Of a DNA stretch of 64,000 nt, positions 7,810-16,312 are shown piece by piece. Source of the DNA: Flavobacterium sp. CFS9 (GTDB lineage: Bacteria > Bacteroidota > Bacteroidia > Flavobacteriales > Flavobacteriaceae); NCBI RefSeq assembly GCF_041154745.1, contig NZ_AP031573.1, forward strand, positions 3,906,001 through 3,970,000, read 5' to 3'. The notes under the pieces are model-generated. The model was not told where the DNA came from, ran no database searches, and was given only the letters and a program-made list of their open reading frames with translations. The position numbers and the translations under genes were made by a program. Every line of letters begins with the position of its first letter. The stretch's first letter is position 1.

Positions 7810-9159
7810 ATGAATAGAAAACACCATTCCAACAACATACTTTCAAATTTAGGAATTGAGAGCCTAAATGAAATGCAAGAGGTAGCACAGGATGCTATTT
7901 TAAATGATAATAATGTTTTATTACTTTCTCCAACAGGATCAGGAAAAACACTGGCTTTTTTACTGCCTATTTTAGAGTTGTTACAGCCTGAAATTCTTTC
8001 GGTGCAATGTTTAATTCTAGTGCCTTCCCGTGAATTAGGTTTGCAGATCGAGCAGGTTTGGAAGAAAATAGGAACTCAGTATAAAGTAAATATTTGCTAC
8101 GGAGGTCATTCTATTGATACCGAAATTAAAAATTTAAGCAACCCACCGGCAGTTTTGATTGGAACTCCCGGAAGAATTGCCGATCATATTGACCGCGATA
8201 CTTTCCGCACCGATAAAATTCAGACTTTGGTTCTGGACGAGTTTGATAAGTCTTTGCAGCTTGGTTTTCATGAGCAAATGTCCTATATCATTGGAAAATT
8301 AACAAAACTGAACAAACGTGTTTTGGTTTCGGCAACTTCTGACATTGAGATCCCAAAATACACCAGAGTAGTCAATCCAACTGTTTTGGATTTTATTCCG
8401 GAAGAAGAAGAAAAAACGAATCTTTCGATGAAAATGGTGGTTTCACCTGCTAAGGATAAACTCGACAGTTTGTTTAATTTGATCTGTTCACTGAAATCAC
8501 AGTCTGCGATTATTTTTTGTAATCATCGTGATGCAGCGGAACGCATTAGTGATACTTTAAACGAAAAAGGGATTTATTCTACGTATTATCATGGCGGAAT
8601 GGATCAGGAGGAGCGTGAGCGTGCACTGATTCAGTTTAGAAACGGAAGTATGAGTTATCTGATTACTACCGATTTGGCTGCCCGTGGATTGGATATTCCG
8701 GAAATGAAGCACGTCATTCATTATCATTTGCCTTTAAAAGAAGATGAATTCACGCACCGAAACGGTCGTACGGCACGTATGCAGGCTTCAGGAACAGCTT
8801 ATATTATTGTTCACGAAAGCGAAAAACAACTGGATTATATTGATTACGGGATGGAGGTTTTAGAGGTTGCCGGCACTACAGTTTTACCAAAACCACCTCA
8901 ATTTCAAACCATTTATATTAGCGGCGGAAAGAAAACCAAATTGAACAAAATAGATATTGTAGGTTTCTTTTCTCAAAAAGGAAAACTTGAAAAAGGAGAT
9001 TTAGGTCTTATTGAAGTAAAAGATTTTGTATCGTTTGCTGCCGTTAAATACAATAAGGTAAAAGATTTGCTTAAAAATATTAAAGACGAAAAAATGAAGG
9101 GCAAGAAATTCAAAATTGAAGTTGCCCGTAAAGTGATCAAGAAAGAGGAGGAGAGGTAA
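7810..9159 (+). CDS. DEAD-box-family RNA helicase with DbpA-type RNA-binding domain (DEFD variant)
   Basis: 449 aa from the ATG of MNRKHHSNN; an upstream TTG lies in repeat DNA before the promoter. RecA1: Walker A PTGSGKT at 41-47, PSRELG, GTPGR, motif II DEFD at 143-146 where DEAD is usual, and SAT at 174-176. RecA2: ARGLDIPE and the arginine-finger motif HRNGRTAR at 316-323. The last 80 residues (from TIYISGGKKTKLNKIDIV) resemble the DbpA RRM that recognises 23S rRNA. It probably works in ribosome assembly or cold adaptation. The DEFD change keeps the catalytic D and E equivalents. Confidence 0.9.
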   Translation: MNRKHHSNNILSNLGIESLNEMQEVAQDAILNDNNVLLLSPTGSGKTLAFLLPILELLQPEILSVQCLILVPSRELGLQIEQVWKKIGTQYKVNICYGGHSIDTEIKNLSNPPAVLIGTPGRIADHIDRDTFRTDKIQTLVLDEFDKSLQLGFHEQMSYIIGKLTKLNKRVLVSATSDIEIPKYTRVVNPTVLDFIPEEEEKTNLSMKMVVSPAKDKLDSLFNLICSLKSQSAIIFCNHRDAAERISDTLNEKGIYSTYYHGGMDQEERERALIQFRNGSMSYLITTDLAARGLDIPEMKHVIHYHLPLKEDEFTHRNGRTARMQASGTAYIIVHESEKQLDYIDYGMEVLEVAGTTVLPKPPQFQTIYISGGKKTKLNKIDIVGFFSQKGKLEKGDLGLIEVKDFVSFAAVKYNKVKDLLKNIKDEKMKGKKFKIEVARKVIKKEEER

Positions 9160-9468
9160 TCTTTCCGGTTCTGTCTTTTTTGACGGATGTTTTTATGGGA
9201 ATCTTTATAAGAGTTCAAAATTTAAGTGAAGTTTTGAGTCTTAATTTGACGTCAAATAATATTAATTTTGAGTGTTTTTAAATCTGTTTTTTGAGATGCT
9301 TTGGTTTTTAATTAATTGTATTTCAGTGGTTTATTTTGTGTTTTTGTCGCTCTTTAAAGATGCCTTGTTAAGAGAGATTACAGGGTGATAAAAAATAAGG
9401 ACGAAGGCTTTAATTTATCATATTTTCTGCGTTTCTTGTGCCCGTAAATAATAAACCCCAAATTAATT
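9160..9468. other. Intergenic region, nothing definite
   Basis: 309 AT-rich bp between the helicase and the small secreted protein. I see no gene, strong hairpin or exact -7 box. Confidence 0.5.
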
Positions 9469-9915
9469 ATGAAAAGAATTATTACGATTGCTATTTTGTT
9501 GTTTAGTGTTGTGTCTTTTGCACAAATTAAAGTTATTGAAACTGTACCGGTTGAAAAATTAGGAAAAGTAAATAACAACTACATTCAGAAAATTGGAGAT
9601 GAGTACACGGTGTATTATACGAGTATTCAAAATGATGATGAATCATCAAGCCTAAGAAAATTTACATTTAAGAATGTTAACAACGATTATGCAAGTCTTT
9701 ACAACATTATCATGAATGGTTTCACGGCAAGCCCTTTGTATGATATTAAATTAGAATTGCCTAATAACTATATCTGGTTACATTACACAGGAAGTGTTGT
9801 TCCGGAAAAAGCTACGGTACAATTTATGGTTTCTTCAAAAGAGGCTTCTGCTGCAACTAGCAGTGTTTCTGAGCCATTTGTAAAAGATCAGATCAATAAA
9901 TTATTCCAAAGATAG
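9469..9915 (+). CDS. Small secreted protein of unknown function
   Basis: 148 aa with a Sec signal peptide (MKRIITIAILLFSVVSFAQ, cleavage after about residue 18). The mature part is soluble and beta-rich, with no cysteines and no motif I recognise. A strong intrinsic terminator follows the stop directly, so it is a single-gene unit. Probably periplasmic. Confidence 0.75.
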   Translation: MKRIITIAILLFSVVSFAQIKVIETVPVEKLGKVNNNYIQKIGDEYTVYYTSIQNDDESSSLRKFTFKNVNNDYASLYNIIMNGFTASPLYDIKLELPNNYIWLHYTGSVVPEKATVQFMVSSKEASAATSSVSEPFVKDQINKLFQR

Positions 9916-9933
9916 GTTTAATTGTAAATCACT

Positions 9934-9973
9934 AAAAAAAAAGGCTATTCAGGATTCTGAATAGCCTTTTTTT
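9934..9973 (+). terminator. Intrinsic terminator
   Basis: Near-perfect stem built on AAAGGCTATTCAG / CTGAATAGCCTTT with a 4-nt loop and a T-run, 18 bp after the preceding stop. A-tract on the other side makes it potentially bidirectional. Confidence 0.85.
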
Positions 9974-9993
9974 ATTGTTTTAGAGTTTTTTTT

Positions 9994-10064
9994 GTTTCAG
10001 GTTTCAGGTTTCAAGTTTGAGGCTGCAGACTTAGCACCTCAGCACCTCAGCAGCTTAGAACCTC
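9994..10064. repeat. Period-7 and period-8 simple repeats side by side
   Basis: GTTTCAG/GTTTCAA 7-mers at 9994-10019 are followed at 10029-10064 by CTCAGCAC-type 8-mers. Both unit types recur elsewhere in the window (for example 16313-16350). Confidence 0.6.
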
Positions 10065-10073
10065 AAAAAAAAA

Positions 10074-10652
10074 CTATATTTTCTTCACGTATTGGGTAAT
10101 AATCACGATTTGCTGACCGTCAACTTTTCCTTCAATGTATTCGGCATTTTCATGGTCTAAGCGGATGTTACGTACAGCAGTTCCTTGTTTGGCCACCATA
10201 CTAGATCCTTTTACTTTAAGATCTTTGATTAAAACTACAGAATCACCATGTTCTAAAATAACACCGTTACTGTCGCGATGAACGATTTTATTTTCGTCGT
10301 CTTCGCCTTCTCCAGTAGCACTGGCCCATGCAAGTGTATCTTCGTCCAGGTACATCATGTCCAGTAATTCCTGCGGCCAACCGGCACTTCGCATGCGGCT
10401 TAACATTCTCCAGGCTACCACTTGTACAGCAGTGTTTTCATTCCACATACTGTCGTTAAGACATCTCCAGTGGTTTAAGTCTACATTGTCCGGATTTTCG
10501 ATTTGGTCGATACAGGTATTGCAGGCCAATACAGCTTCATCTATTCCGCCTTTTTGAGTTGGCAGTACTTGGTAAACTTTTAAATTTTCTTCAGCGCCGC
10601 AAAGTTCGCATTTAGCTCTGCTGCGTTTATTTAATTCTCTTTCGATACTCAT
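10074..10652 (-). CDS. PhnA/YjdM-like zinc-ribbon protein
   Basis: 192 aa, cytoplasmic. An N-terminal zinc ribbon (CELCG at 15-19, CNTC in LACNTCIDQ) is followed by a central acidic segment. The C-terminal PhnA domain (SNGVILEHGDSVVLIKDLKVKGSS) is a small SH3-like beta fold. Despite the name, this family is not shown to hydrolyse phosphonates and no phosphonate genes are nearby. Longer than minimal PhnA (about 110 aa) because of the central helical part. Confidence 0.85.
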   Translation of the reverse strand: MSIERELNKRSRAKCELCGAEENLKVYQVLPTQKGGIDEAVLACNTCIDQIENPDNVDLNHWRCLNDSMWNENTAVQVVAWRMLSRMRSAGWPQELLDMMYLDEDTLAWASATGEGEDDENKIVHRDSNGVILEHGDSVVLIKDLKVKGSSMVAKQGTAVRNIRLDHENAEYIEGKVDGQQIVIITQYVKKI

Positions 10653-10784
10653 TATTTAGTTTTTATTTGAAGTCGCAAACTTACTTATAATTGATAAGGG
10701 TTACAAGTTTGTGTGTTTTAGATTATTCTTTAGAAAATAATGGAATAATATAGAATTCAATTCGTATGATTCAGGTTGTACCTT

Positions 10785-11243
10785 TTATTTTTGAACCCTA
10801 ACTGCATCCGGGACCAGCATTTCATATTCTCCACCATGACGCAGCACATCGCGCACAATGCTTGAACTGATAAAGGAAGTACTTGCTGCTGTCAGTAAAA
10901 ATACGGTTTCGATTTTGGATAGCTTTCTGTTGGTGTGGGCTATCGCTTTTTCGAATTCAAAATCGGCAGGATTGCGTAAACCTCTGAGGATGAAATTGGC
11001 TTTTAGTTTTTTGGCCAGATCAATGGTTAATCCTTCATAGGTGATCACTGAAACTTTTGGTTCGTCTTTAAAAGTTTCTTCTATAAAACGTTTTCTTTCT
11101 TCAAGTGAAAACATGTATTTTTTTTCGGCGTTGACACCAATGGCAATAACAATTTCATCAAATAAAGGAATTCCTCTTTTGATGATGTCTTCGTGTCCCA
11201 GTGTAATGGGGTCAAATGATCCGGGGAATATGGCTTTTCGCAT
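10785..11243 (-). CDS. coaD: Pantetheine-phosphate adenylyltransferase
   Basis: 152 aa, usual length for CoaD, which transfers AMP from ATP to 4'-phosphopantetheine in coenzyme A synthesis. GSFDPITLGH at 8-17 is the nucleotidyltransferase (T/H)xGH motif and ISSSIVR at 125-131 the second ATP loop; LRGLRNPADFEFE is also family-typical. It lies downstream of ddl on the same strand, separated by 142 bp of repeats. Confidence 0.96.
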   Translation of the reverse strand: MRKAIFPGSFDPITLGHEDIIKRGIPLFDEIVIAIGVNAEKKYMFSLEERKRFIEETFKDEPKVSVITYEGLTIDLAKKLKANFILRGLRNPADFEFEKAIAHTNRKLSKIETVFLLTAASTSFISSSIVRDVLRHGGEYEMLVPDAVRVQK

Positions 11244-11254
11244 TTTTATGGAGG

Positions 11255-11385
11255 TTCTAAGGTTCTGAGTGGCTAAGGTACTAAGTTTTTTTTGAGGACT
11301 TCGACTCCGCTCAGTCTGACCATAGTTGGATTACTAAAAAGGTTCTGAGATCTTAGTACCTTAGAATCTCAGAACCTCAGTCTCT
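11255..11385. repeat. Repeat-filled gap between ddl and coaD
   Basis: Contains GGTTCTAAGGTTCTGAG-type 8-mer-like repeats at both ends, inverted with respect to each other, and a half copy of the CTTCGACTCCGCTCAG palindrome at 11298-11320. No gene. Confidence 0.55.
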
Positions 11386-12357
11386 TTAAGAAAGTGCTAA
11401 CTCAATCGCATTCGTAAATAAATCTTCCAGTGAAATTCCTGCTGCGTGGGCTTGCTGTGGAATCAAACTTTCGGTGGTTAAACCCGGAATGGTATTCATT
11501 TCGAGCATATAAGGTTCGTTGTCTACAATAATGAATTCGCTTCTGGAGAAACCTTTCATTTTTAAGACTTCGTAAGCACGTTTTGCTGTTTCGCTTACTT
11601 TTTGAGTCAATTCGTCAGAAATTCGGGCAGGAGTAATTTCCTGTGATTTTCCTTCGTATTTGGCCTCGTAATCGAAGAAATCATTATCCGATACAATTTC
11701 GGTAATAGGTAAAACTTTAATTTCTCCCTGATAATTAATTACTCCCACAGAAACTTCAGTTCCGTCAAGGAAACTTTCGATAATAATTTCGTTATCTTCT
11801 TTATAGGCTACTTCGATGGCAATTGGAAGTTCAGCTTCTGTTTTTACTTTTGAGATTCCAAAGCTGGAACCAGCTTTGTTGGGTTTAACGAAACATGGCA
11901 AACCTACTTTTTTAACGATTTCAGCTGTATTGATTACATCTCCTTTATTTAAGTAATAAGAAATTGCCGTTTTAATTCCGTATGGTTTTAAAACCGATAA
12001 TAAATCACGTTTGTTAAAAGTTAATGCTGCCTGATAGTAGTCGCAGGAAGATTGTGGAATTCCTAATAACTCGAAATAAGCCTGCATTAAACCGTCTTCG
12101 CCCGGAGTTCCGTGAATGGCATTGAAAACACAGTCGAAAGTAATTTTCTGATCGTTTACGGTTACTGAAAAGTCGTTTTTATCAATGGTAAATTCAGCGT
12201 TATTTTCGTCTACATAGACCCATTTTTCTTTGAAAATGTGGATACGGAATCCGTTGTATTTTGTTTTGTCAAGATATTGGTGTACCACGTTTCCGCTGAT
12301 TAACGAAATTTTATATTCGCTTGAATACCCGCCCATGATAATGGCTATATTTTTCAT
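11386..12357 (-). CDS. ddl: D-alanine--D-alanine ligase
   Basis: 323 aa ATP-grasp enzyme that makes D-Ala-D-Ala for peptidoglycan. Family features: the IIMGGYSSEYKISLISG N-terminal loop, NAIHGTPGEDG, KPNKAGSSFGISKV in the ATP-grasp fold, and LEMNTIPGLT near the C-terminus with the metal and product-binding residues. It diverges, across 514 bp of repeats, from the PASTA and pseudouridine synthase genes. Confidence 0.95.
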   Translation of the reverse strand: MKNIAIIMGGYSSEYKISLISGNVVHQYLDKTKYNGFRIHIFKEKWVYVDENNAEFTIDKNDFSVTVNDQKITFDCVFNAIHGTPGEDGLMQAYFELLGIPQSSCDYYQAALTFNKRDLLSVLKPYGIKTAISYYLNKGDVINTAEIVKKVGLPCFVKPNKAGSSFGISKVKTEAELPIAIEVAYKEDNEIIIESFLDGTEVSVGVINYQGEIKVLPITEIVSDNDFFDYEAKYEGKSQEITPARISDELTQKVSETAKRAYEVLKMKGFSRSEFIIVDNEPYMLEMNTIPGLTTESLIPQQAHAAGISLEDLFTNAIELALS

Positions 12358-12434
12358 TTTTTATGTGTTTAACTGTTTAACTGTTTAATCGTTTACTTGC
12401 GTATTTGTTTAATCGTTTGATTGTTTAACCGTTT

Positions 12435-12480
12435 GTCTGGCTGAGCGGAGTCGAAGTCATTTTGCAGAACTTCGACTTCT
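12435..12480. repeat. GCTGAGCGGAGTCGAAG palindrome, copy 1
   Basis: Left arm GGCTGAGCGGAGTCGAAG at 12439-12456, then a partial right arm GAACTTCGACTTC. Same family as 12581-12638 and the half copy at 11298-11320. Confidence 0.6.
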
Positions 12481-12580
12481 TCTAAGTATGTTTAACTGTT
12501 TATTTGTTTAATCGTTTATTTGTTTCAAGTTTCAGGTTTCAGGTTTTTGCTGCGAATTGCACTACTTGTTTTAATCGTTT

Positions 12581-12638
12581 GTCTGGCTGAGCGGAGTCGA
12601 AGCCCCGTTTGCTGAACTTCGACTTCGCTCAGTTTGAC
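12581..12638. repeat. GCTGAGCGGAGTCGAAG palindrome, copy 2 (complete)
   Basis: Arms 12581-12602 and 12617-12638 are inverted copies with a few mismatches, separated by a 14-nt spacer. It resembles REP-type palindromes, and no terminator-like U-run follows. Confidence 0.65.
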
Positions 12639-12659
12639 AACAGTGGCAGAACCTAAATC

Positions 12660-12741
12660 CCTAGCCCTGATGGGAGCGGCATCCTTTTGTGTACGCGATA
12701 GCGGATGCAAAAGATACAGCGGACAGCAGGAAAGAGCTTCT
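12660..12741 (+). other. Structured repeat element or possible small RNA
   Basis: Can fold with an outer pairing of AGC-CCTG with CAGG...GCT and an inner pairing of ATCC-TTTTG with CAAAAGAT; alternatively GCATCC (12679 region) pairs exactly with GGATGC. Conserved-looking motifs are GGGAGCGGCATCC and AGATACAGCGGACAGCAGGA. I recall similar sequences between flavobacterial genes but cannot confirm it here. Confidence 0.35.
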
Positions 12742-12843
12742 GAAAATTAAAATTGAAAAGCGCTTTATTTTCCATAAGAATGGCAATCAGACGACTTTCT
12801 TGTCTAAAACAAAATTATCATTTTTTTTGAAACGAAATAGCTT

Positions 12844-12851
12844 TATCTTTG
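12844..12851 (+). promoter_or_regulatory. -7 box TATCTTTG of the PASTA gene
   Basis: Exact TAnnTTTG match 20 bp before the ATG at 12872. A TTTG 14 bp upstream is slightly too close for an ideal -33. Confidence 0.5.
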
Positions 12852-12871
12852 CGACTAATAAAAATAAATTT

Positions 12872-13495
12872 ATGAGTTTACGTAAGTATTTAACGAGTCG
12901 TGTATTTTTTGTACAAGTATTAAGTGCGGCAGCTATAATTGCCGTTTTGGGTTATCTGTTTATGCATTGGCTGACTTTTACCACTGATCATGGTAATGAA
13001 ATTACTGTTCCGAATTTAGCCAAACTGACGGAGGAGCAAGTAGAGTCAAAACTGGATGAACTGGATCTGGATTATGTACTTTTGGACAGTGTTGATTACC
13101 GAAGTGAATTCCCAAAATACAGTGTTGTTGAGCAGGATCCGCTGCCAGGAACGAAAGTAAAAGTGGGAAGAAAAATATATATTAAAATTAATGCATCGGG
13201 ATTTTCTTCGGTTAAAATACCTGATTTAATTGAGAAGACGTATCGTGAGGCGGTTCCAACGCTAAAAGCTTTAGGGCTTGAGGCAGGAACTATTACTTAT
13301 ATTCCAAACTTAGGAAAAGATATGGTTTTGGAGATGCGTTACAAAGGAAGAAACTTAAAAGTAGGAGATCGTGTGTTGAAAGCTTCTAAAATTGACTTGG
13401 TTTTAGGAGACGGAAAAGCAACTTATGAAGATGAAGGGCAGGCTGTAGACAGTGTAGCTGTACCAACTACTGAAAAAACTAATGATGAGCAATAA
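12872..13495 (+). CDS. PASTA domain membrane protein
   Basis: 207 aa from the ATG of MSLRKYLTSRVFF; an upstream in-frame extension would run through repeat DNA and the promoter. One N-terminal membrane helix (about 14-34, VQVLSAAAIIAVLGYLF), then two to three PASTA repeats (GNEITVPNLAKLTEEQ, then VKIPDLIEKTYREA). Unlike Gram-positive PASTA proteins there is no kinase or transpeptidase domain. PASTA modules can bind peptidoglycan fragments, fitting the nearby ddl. It overlaps the following pseudouridine synthase by 14 bp, indicating translational coupling. Confidence 0.88.
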   Translation: MSLRKYLTSRVFFVQVLSAAAIIAVLGYLFMHWLTFTTDHGNEITVPNLAKLTEEQVESKLDELDLDYVLLDSVDYRSEFPKYSVVEQDPLPGTKVKVGRKIYIKINASGFSSVKIPDLIEKTYREAVPTLKALGLEAGTITYIPNLGKDMVLEMRYKGRNLKVGDRVLKASKIDLVLGDGKATYEDEGQAVDSVAVPTTEKTNDEQ

Positions 13496-14528
13496 TATTG
13501 AAAATTTAGATCTGGAAGACGAATTATTCGAACACTTCAGATTTGAAGTCCCTAAAGGTCAGGCGCTTTTGCGTATTGACAAATATTTAATGAATTTGAT
13601 TCAGAATGCGACCCGAAATAAAATTCAGAATGCCGCTACTGAAGGAAACATTTTTGTAAATGATATTCCGGTTAAATCAAATTATAAAGTAAAACCGTTT
13701 GATGTGGTGACCGTGATGTTATCGCACCCTCCATTTGAAAACCATATTCTGCCGGAAGATATTCCATTGAATATTGTGTTTGAAGATGATGCTTTGTTGT
13801 TGATCAATAAAGAACCTGGTATGGTGGTACATCCGGGACACGGAAATTATACCGGAACTTTGGTGAATGCACTGGCACATCATTTTGATAATTTGCCAAT
13901 GAACAGCAGTGAGCGTCCGGGCTTGGTACACCGAATCGATAAGGATACGTCCGGACTTTTGGTAGTAGCAAAAACCGAAGCGGCAATGACACATCTGGCC
14001 AAACAATTTGAAGCTAAAACTTCAGAACGCGAGTATATTGCTCTTGTTTGGGGGAATGTAGCGGAAGATTCCGGAACAATCGAAGGAAACCTTGCCAGAC
14101 ACTTAAAAGACCGCATGCAAATGGCAGTTTTTGCTGATCCTGAAATTGGGAAACCTGCGATTACACATTATAAAGTATTGGAACGTTTTGGTTATGTGAC
14201 TTTGATTTCCTGTAAACTGGAAACGGGAAGAACGCACCAGATTCGTGCTCACATGAAGCATATCGGGCATCCGTTGTTTAATGACGAACGTTATGGAGGT
14301 CATTTAATTTTGAAAGGCACGACGTTTACCAAATACAAACAGTTTATCGAAAACTGTTTTAAAGCTTTACCACGTCAGGCACTGCATGCCAAAACACTTG
14401 GTTTTGTACATCCTAATACAGGTGAAATGATGCGCTTTGATACAGAACTGCCTCAGGATTTTCAGGATTGTATCGATAAATGGCGTAATTATGTGAAATC
14501 ACATAATGTTGAAGATGAAGAAAATTAA
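13482..14528 (+). CDS. RluA-family 23S rRNA pseudouridine synthase (RluD-like)
   Basis: 348 aa. An N-terminal S4 RNA-binding domain (about 27-85, LLRIDKYLMNLI...NIFVNDIPVK) precedes the catalytic domain with HRIDKDTSGLL at 150-160; D153 is the nucleophilic aspartate. GRTHQIRAHMKHIGHPL is the second family motif. The S4 domain plus length suits RluD-type enzymes of the large-subunit helix 69 uridines, though the exact target is inferred. Start is ATGATG overlapping the PASTA stop, so either ATG could be used. An intrinsic terminator follows. Confidence 0.92.
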   Translation: MMSNNIENLDLEDELFEHFRFEVPKGQALLRIDKYLMNLIQNATRNKIQNAATEGNIFVNDIPVKSNYKVKPFDVVTVMLSHPPFENHILPEDIPLNIVFEDDALLLINKEPGMVVHPGHGNYTGTLVNALAHHFDNLPMNSSERPGLVHRIDKDTSGLLVVAKTEAAMTHLAKQFEAKTSEREYIALVWGNVAEDSGTIEGNLARHLKDRMQMAVFADPEIGKPAITHYKVLERFGYVTLISCKLETGRTHQIRAHMKHIGHPLFNDERYGGHLILKGTTFTKYKQFIENCFKALPRQALHAKTLGFVHPNTGEMMRFDTELPQDFQDCIDKWRNYVKSHNVEDEEN

Positions 14529-14571
14529 TTGGATAATTTGATCATTAGATAATTAAATAATTTTTATAATT

Positions 14572-14597
14572 AAAAGCTCCTGATGGAGCTTTTTTTA
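14572..14597 (+). terminator. Intrinsic terminator after the pseudouridine synthase
   Basis: Stem AAAAGCTCC / GGAGCTTTT with a 4-nt loop, followed by a T-run. Confidence 0.85.
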
Positions 14598-14678
14598 TGC
14601 CTGATCGTTTTAAAATTGTCAATAAAGTTTTATGTTTTTGCAGTCAACATATTGAAAGTTGGAGTAATTTAGTACATA

Positions 14679-14717
14679 AAAATAAAGTCAGAAAAGGTTC
14701 TTTTCTGACTTTATTTT
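14679..14717 (+). terminator. Second, orphan terminator-like hairpin
   Basis: A perfect 17-bp stem (14679-14695 with 14701-14717) and a GGTTC loop, ending in TTTATTTT. It lies about 82 bp after the previous terminator, and no gene lies between, so it may end a short untranslated RNA or be a mobile palindrome. Confidence 0.6.
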
Positions 14718-14773
14718 AAAGAATAGAATCCGAAGAAGGATCAGATATTTATGACTTAATAAACCTAATTGGT

Positions 14774-16225
14774 ATGGAAACAAAAGCTGTTAGAGCAAAA
14801 ACCGATGAGAGTAAAACCTATCTCTCAGCATTAGAAAATCTGATTAAAGAAAATTATAATTCTGCTGCATTTCCAAACGTTTCATTTCCTCGTGATGACT
14901 GGGCTAAATTATCAGAAAAAGGAGTGATGCTTTCTATGATTCAAAAGGAGTTTGGCGGACGATACAGTCATGAGGAGCTTTGCGATATTATTGAGACGAT
15001 AGCCAAGTATAATCTGCCGTTGGCCATGTATACCATGATTGTTACAGCTTTATTTATGAGGAATGTTACAAAATATGGTTCTGAAGAGCTTAAAAGAGAG
15101 GTTCTTACCAGGTTTAGTTCAGAACCTTTAGTGGGAGGCTTTGGTCTTACAGAGCCATCTTGCGGTTCCAATATGGCCAGAATGAAAACCACTTTTGAAG
15201 AAAAAGAAGACGGTTATCTATTGCAAGGCGAAAAGCATTGGCAGGCCTTTAGCGGCACTGCAGATTGGTGGGTAGTTGCAGCAAAAAATAGTAAGAACTC
15301 TAAGGATTTTGGTTATTTTGTGGTCAAAAGATCCGAAGGATGGAATTTAGTGGAAGAGTACGATGCTTTAGGACTAAAAGCCATTGATTATGGAAGAAGT
15401 AAAATTGATGCTTTCGTTCCTAAATACAGACGATTAAATGTAACTTATGAAGGCTTGACCGGAGCCGTTGATATGCTTTGCGGTTCTCGTTTGAGTATGT
15501 GTGCAATGGCAAGTGGTTTTATTTCAAGAGTATATGCTGAAACGAAAGAAAGAACTAAAACAAGAAACATGGGCAACGGCGTTTTGTTTGATGTTGGATA
15601 TGTAAAGTATAAGCTTAAACTTTTAGCGGCCAACAAAACCATTACAAAAGCTTTGTTCGTTTATTTAAAGTATAAAACGGATTTCAGAGCCGTTTTGTTA
15701 GATCATTTTTTTGAGGCGCAGGCGATCAAAGTTTTGGCAACTGATAAAATGCTGGAAAGTGCGCTGAACTATCAACAGCTTTGCGGGGGAGAGGGCTACA
15801 GACGGGATTCTCCAAGTAACAATGCAGCTTATGCCTTGCTTGACTCTCGTGTTTACACTATTTTCGACGGGACAAATGATTTGTTAAGCCAGCAGCTTGC
15901 AGAGTTTTGTGTGAAGGAAAGTAAAGACGGTAATGTGGTGAAGTTTTTATCTGAATTTGAAAAGACTAAAAACGGAATTTCACATATCAATTTTGATTTA
16001 TCCGTTTTGAATAATAATGATACGCAGGAAGAAAGAGTAATGAACGGACAAATCATTTCAAGAATATTTGGGCTTCAATGTCTGGAAGAGGCTCTGGAGG
16101 CAACCGAAAAACATTTTGAATACGGAGATTTTCGAAATGCCGTTCTCTTTTTAAATGCCGATATCAAAAAGACAATAGCTGAAACTGAAGTTTTAAAGAA
16201 TAATTGTTTGGTCTGTATGTATTAG
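14774..16225 (+). CDS. Acyl-CoA dehydrogenase family protein with variant active site
   Basis: 483 aa. The fold is clear: N-terminal helices, FGLTEPSCGSN in the middle domain, LCGGEGYRRD and a C-terminal helical domain. The usual catalytic glutamate before the conserved GT is replaced by D365 (YTIFDGTND). About 80 extra C-terminal residues end in NNCLVCMY. Flavoprotein dehydrogenation of an acyl-CoA-like substrate is the default call, but substrate and even activity are uncertain. Single gene with its own terminator; no beta-oxidation neighbours. Confidence 0.8.
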   Translation: METKAVRAKTDESKTYLSALENLIKENYNSAAFPNVSFPRDDWAKLSEKGVMLSMIQKEFGGRYSHEELCDIIETIAKYNLPLAMYTMIVTALFMRNVTKYGSEELKREVLTRFSSEPLVGGFGLTEPSCGSNMARMKTTFEEKEDGYLLQGEKHWQAFSGTADWWVVAAKNSKNSKDFGYFVVKRSEGWNLVEEYDALGLKAIDYGRSKIDAFVPKYRRLNVTYEGLTGAVDMLCGSRLSMCAMASGFISRVYAETKERTKTRNMGNGVLFDVGYVKYKLKLLAANKTITKALFVYLKYKTDFRAVLLDHFFEAQAIKVLATDKMLESALNYQQLCGGEGYRRDSPSNNAAYALLDSRVYTIFDGTNDLLSQQLAEFCVKESKDGNVVKFLSEFEKTKNGISHINFDLSVLNNNDTQEERVMNGQIISRIFGLQCLEEALEATEKHFEYGDFRNAVLFLNADIKKTIAETEVLKNNCLVCMY

Positions 16226-16275
16226 ATAATTAGATAGTTGGGTAATACGATCATTAGTCAATTAGATAATTTGCG

Positions 16276-16306
16276 TAAAAAAAACTCCAATTTTGGAGTT
16301 TTTTTT
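16276..16306 (+). terminator. Intrinsic terminator
   Basis: Stem AAAACTCCAA / TTGGAGTTTT with T-run on one side and A-run on the other, so possibly used by both convergent genes. Confidence 0.8.
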
Positions 16307-16312
16307 AGATAC

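Larger units (their letters stand above)
12358..12871. other. Large non-coding region of stacked repeats
   Basis: 514 bp made almost wholly of repeats: TTTAACTG/TTTAATCG 8-mers (about 12366-12430 and 12489-12520), two palindrome copies around GCTGAGCGGAGTCGAAG (12435-12480, 12581-12638), a period-7 repeat (12521-12547) and a structured element at 12660-12741. The final 30 bp hold the promoter of the PASTA gene. Confidence 0.6.

Noticed and set aside
12689..12871. N-terminal extension of the PASTA protein
   Set aside because: It runs through a repeat element and the -7 box at 12844-12851; the ATG at 12872 gives a normal membrane anchor.
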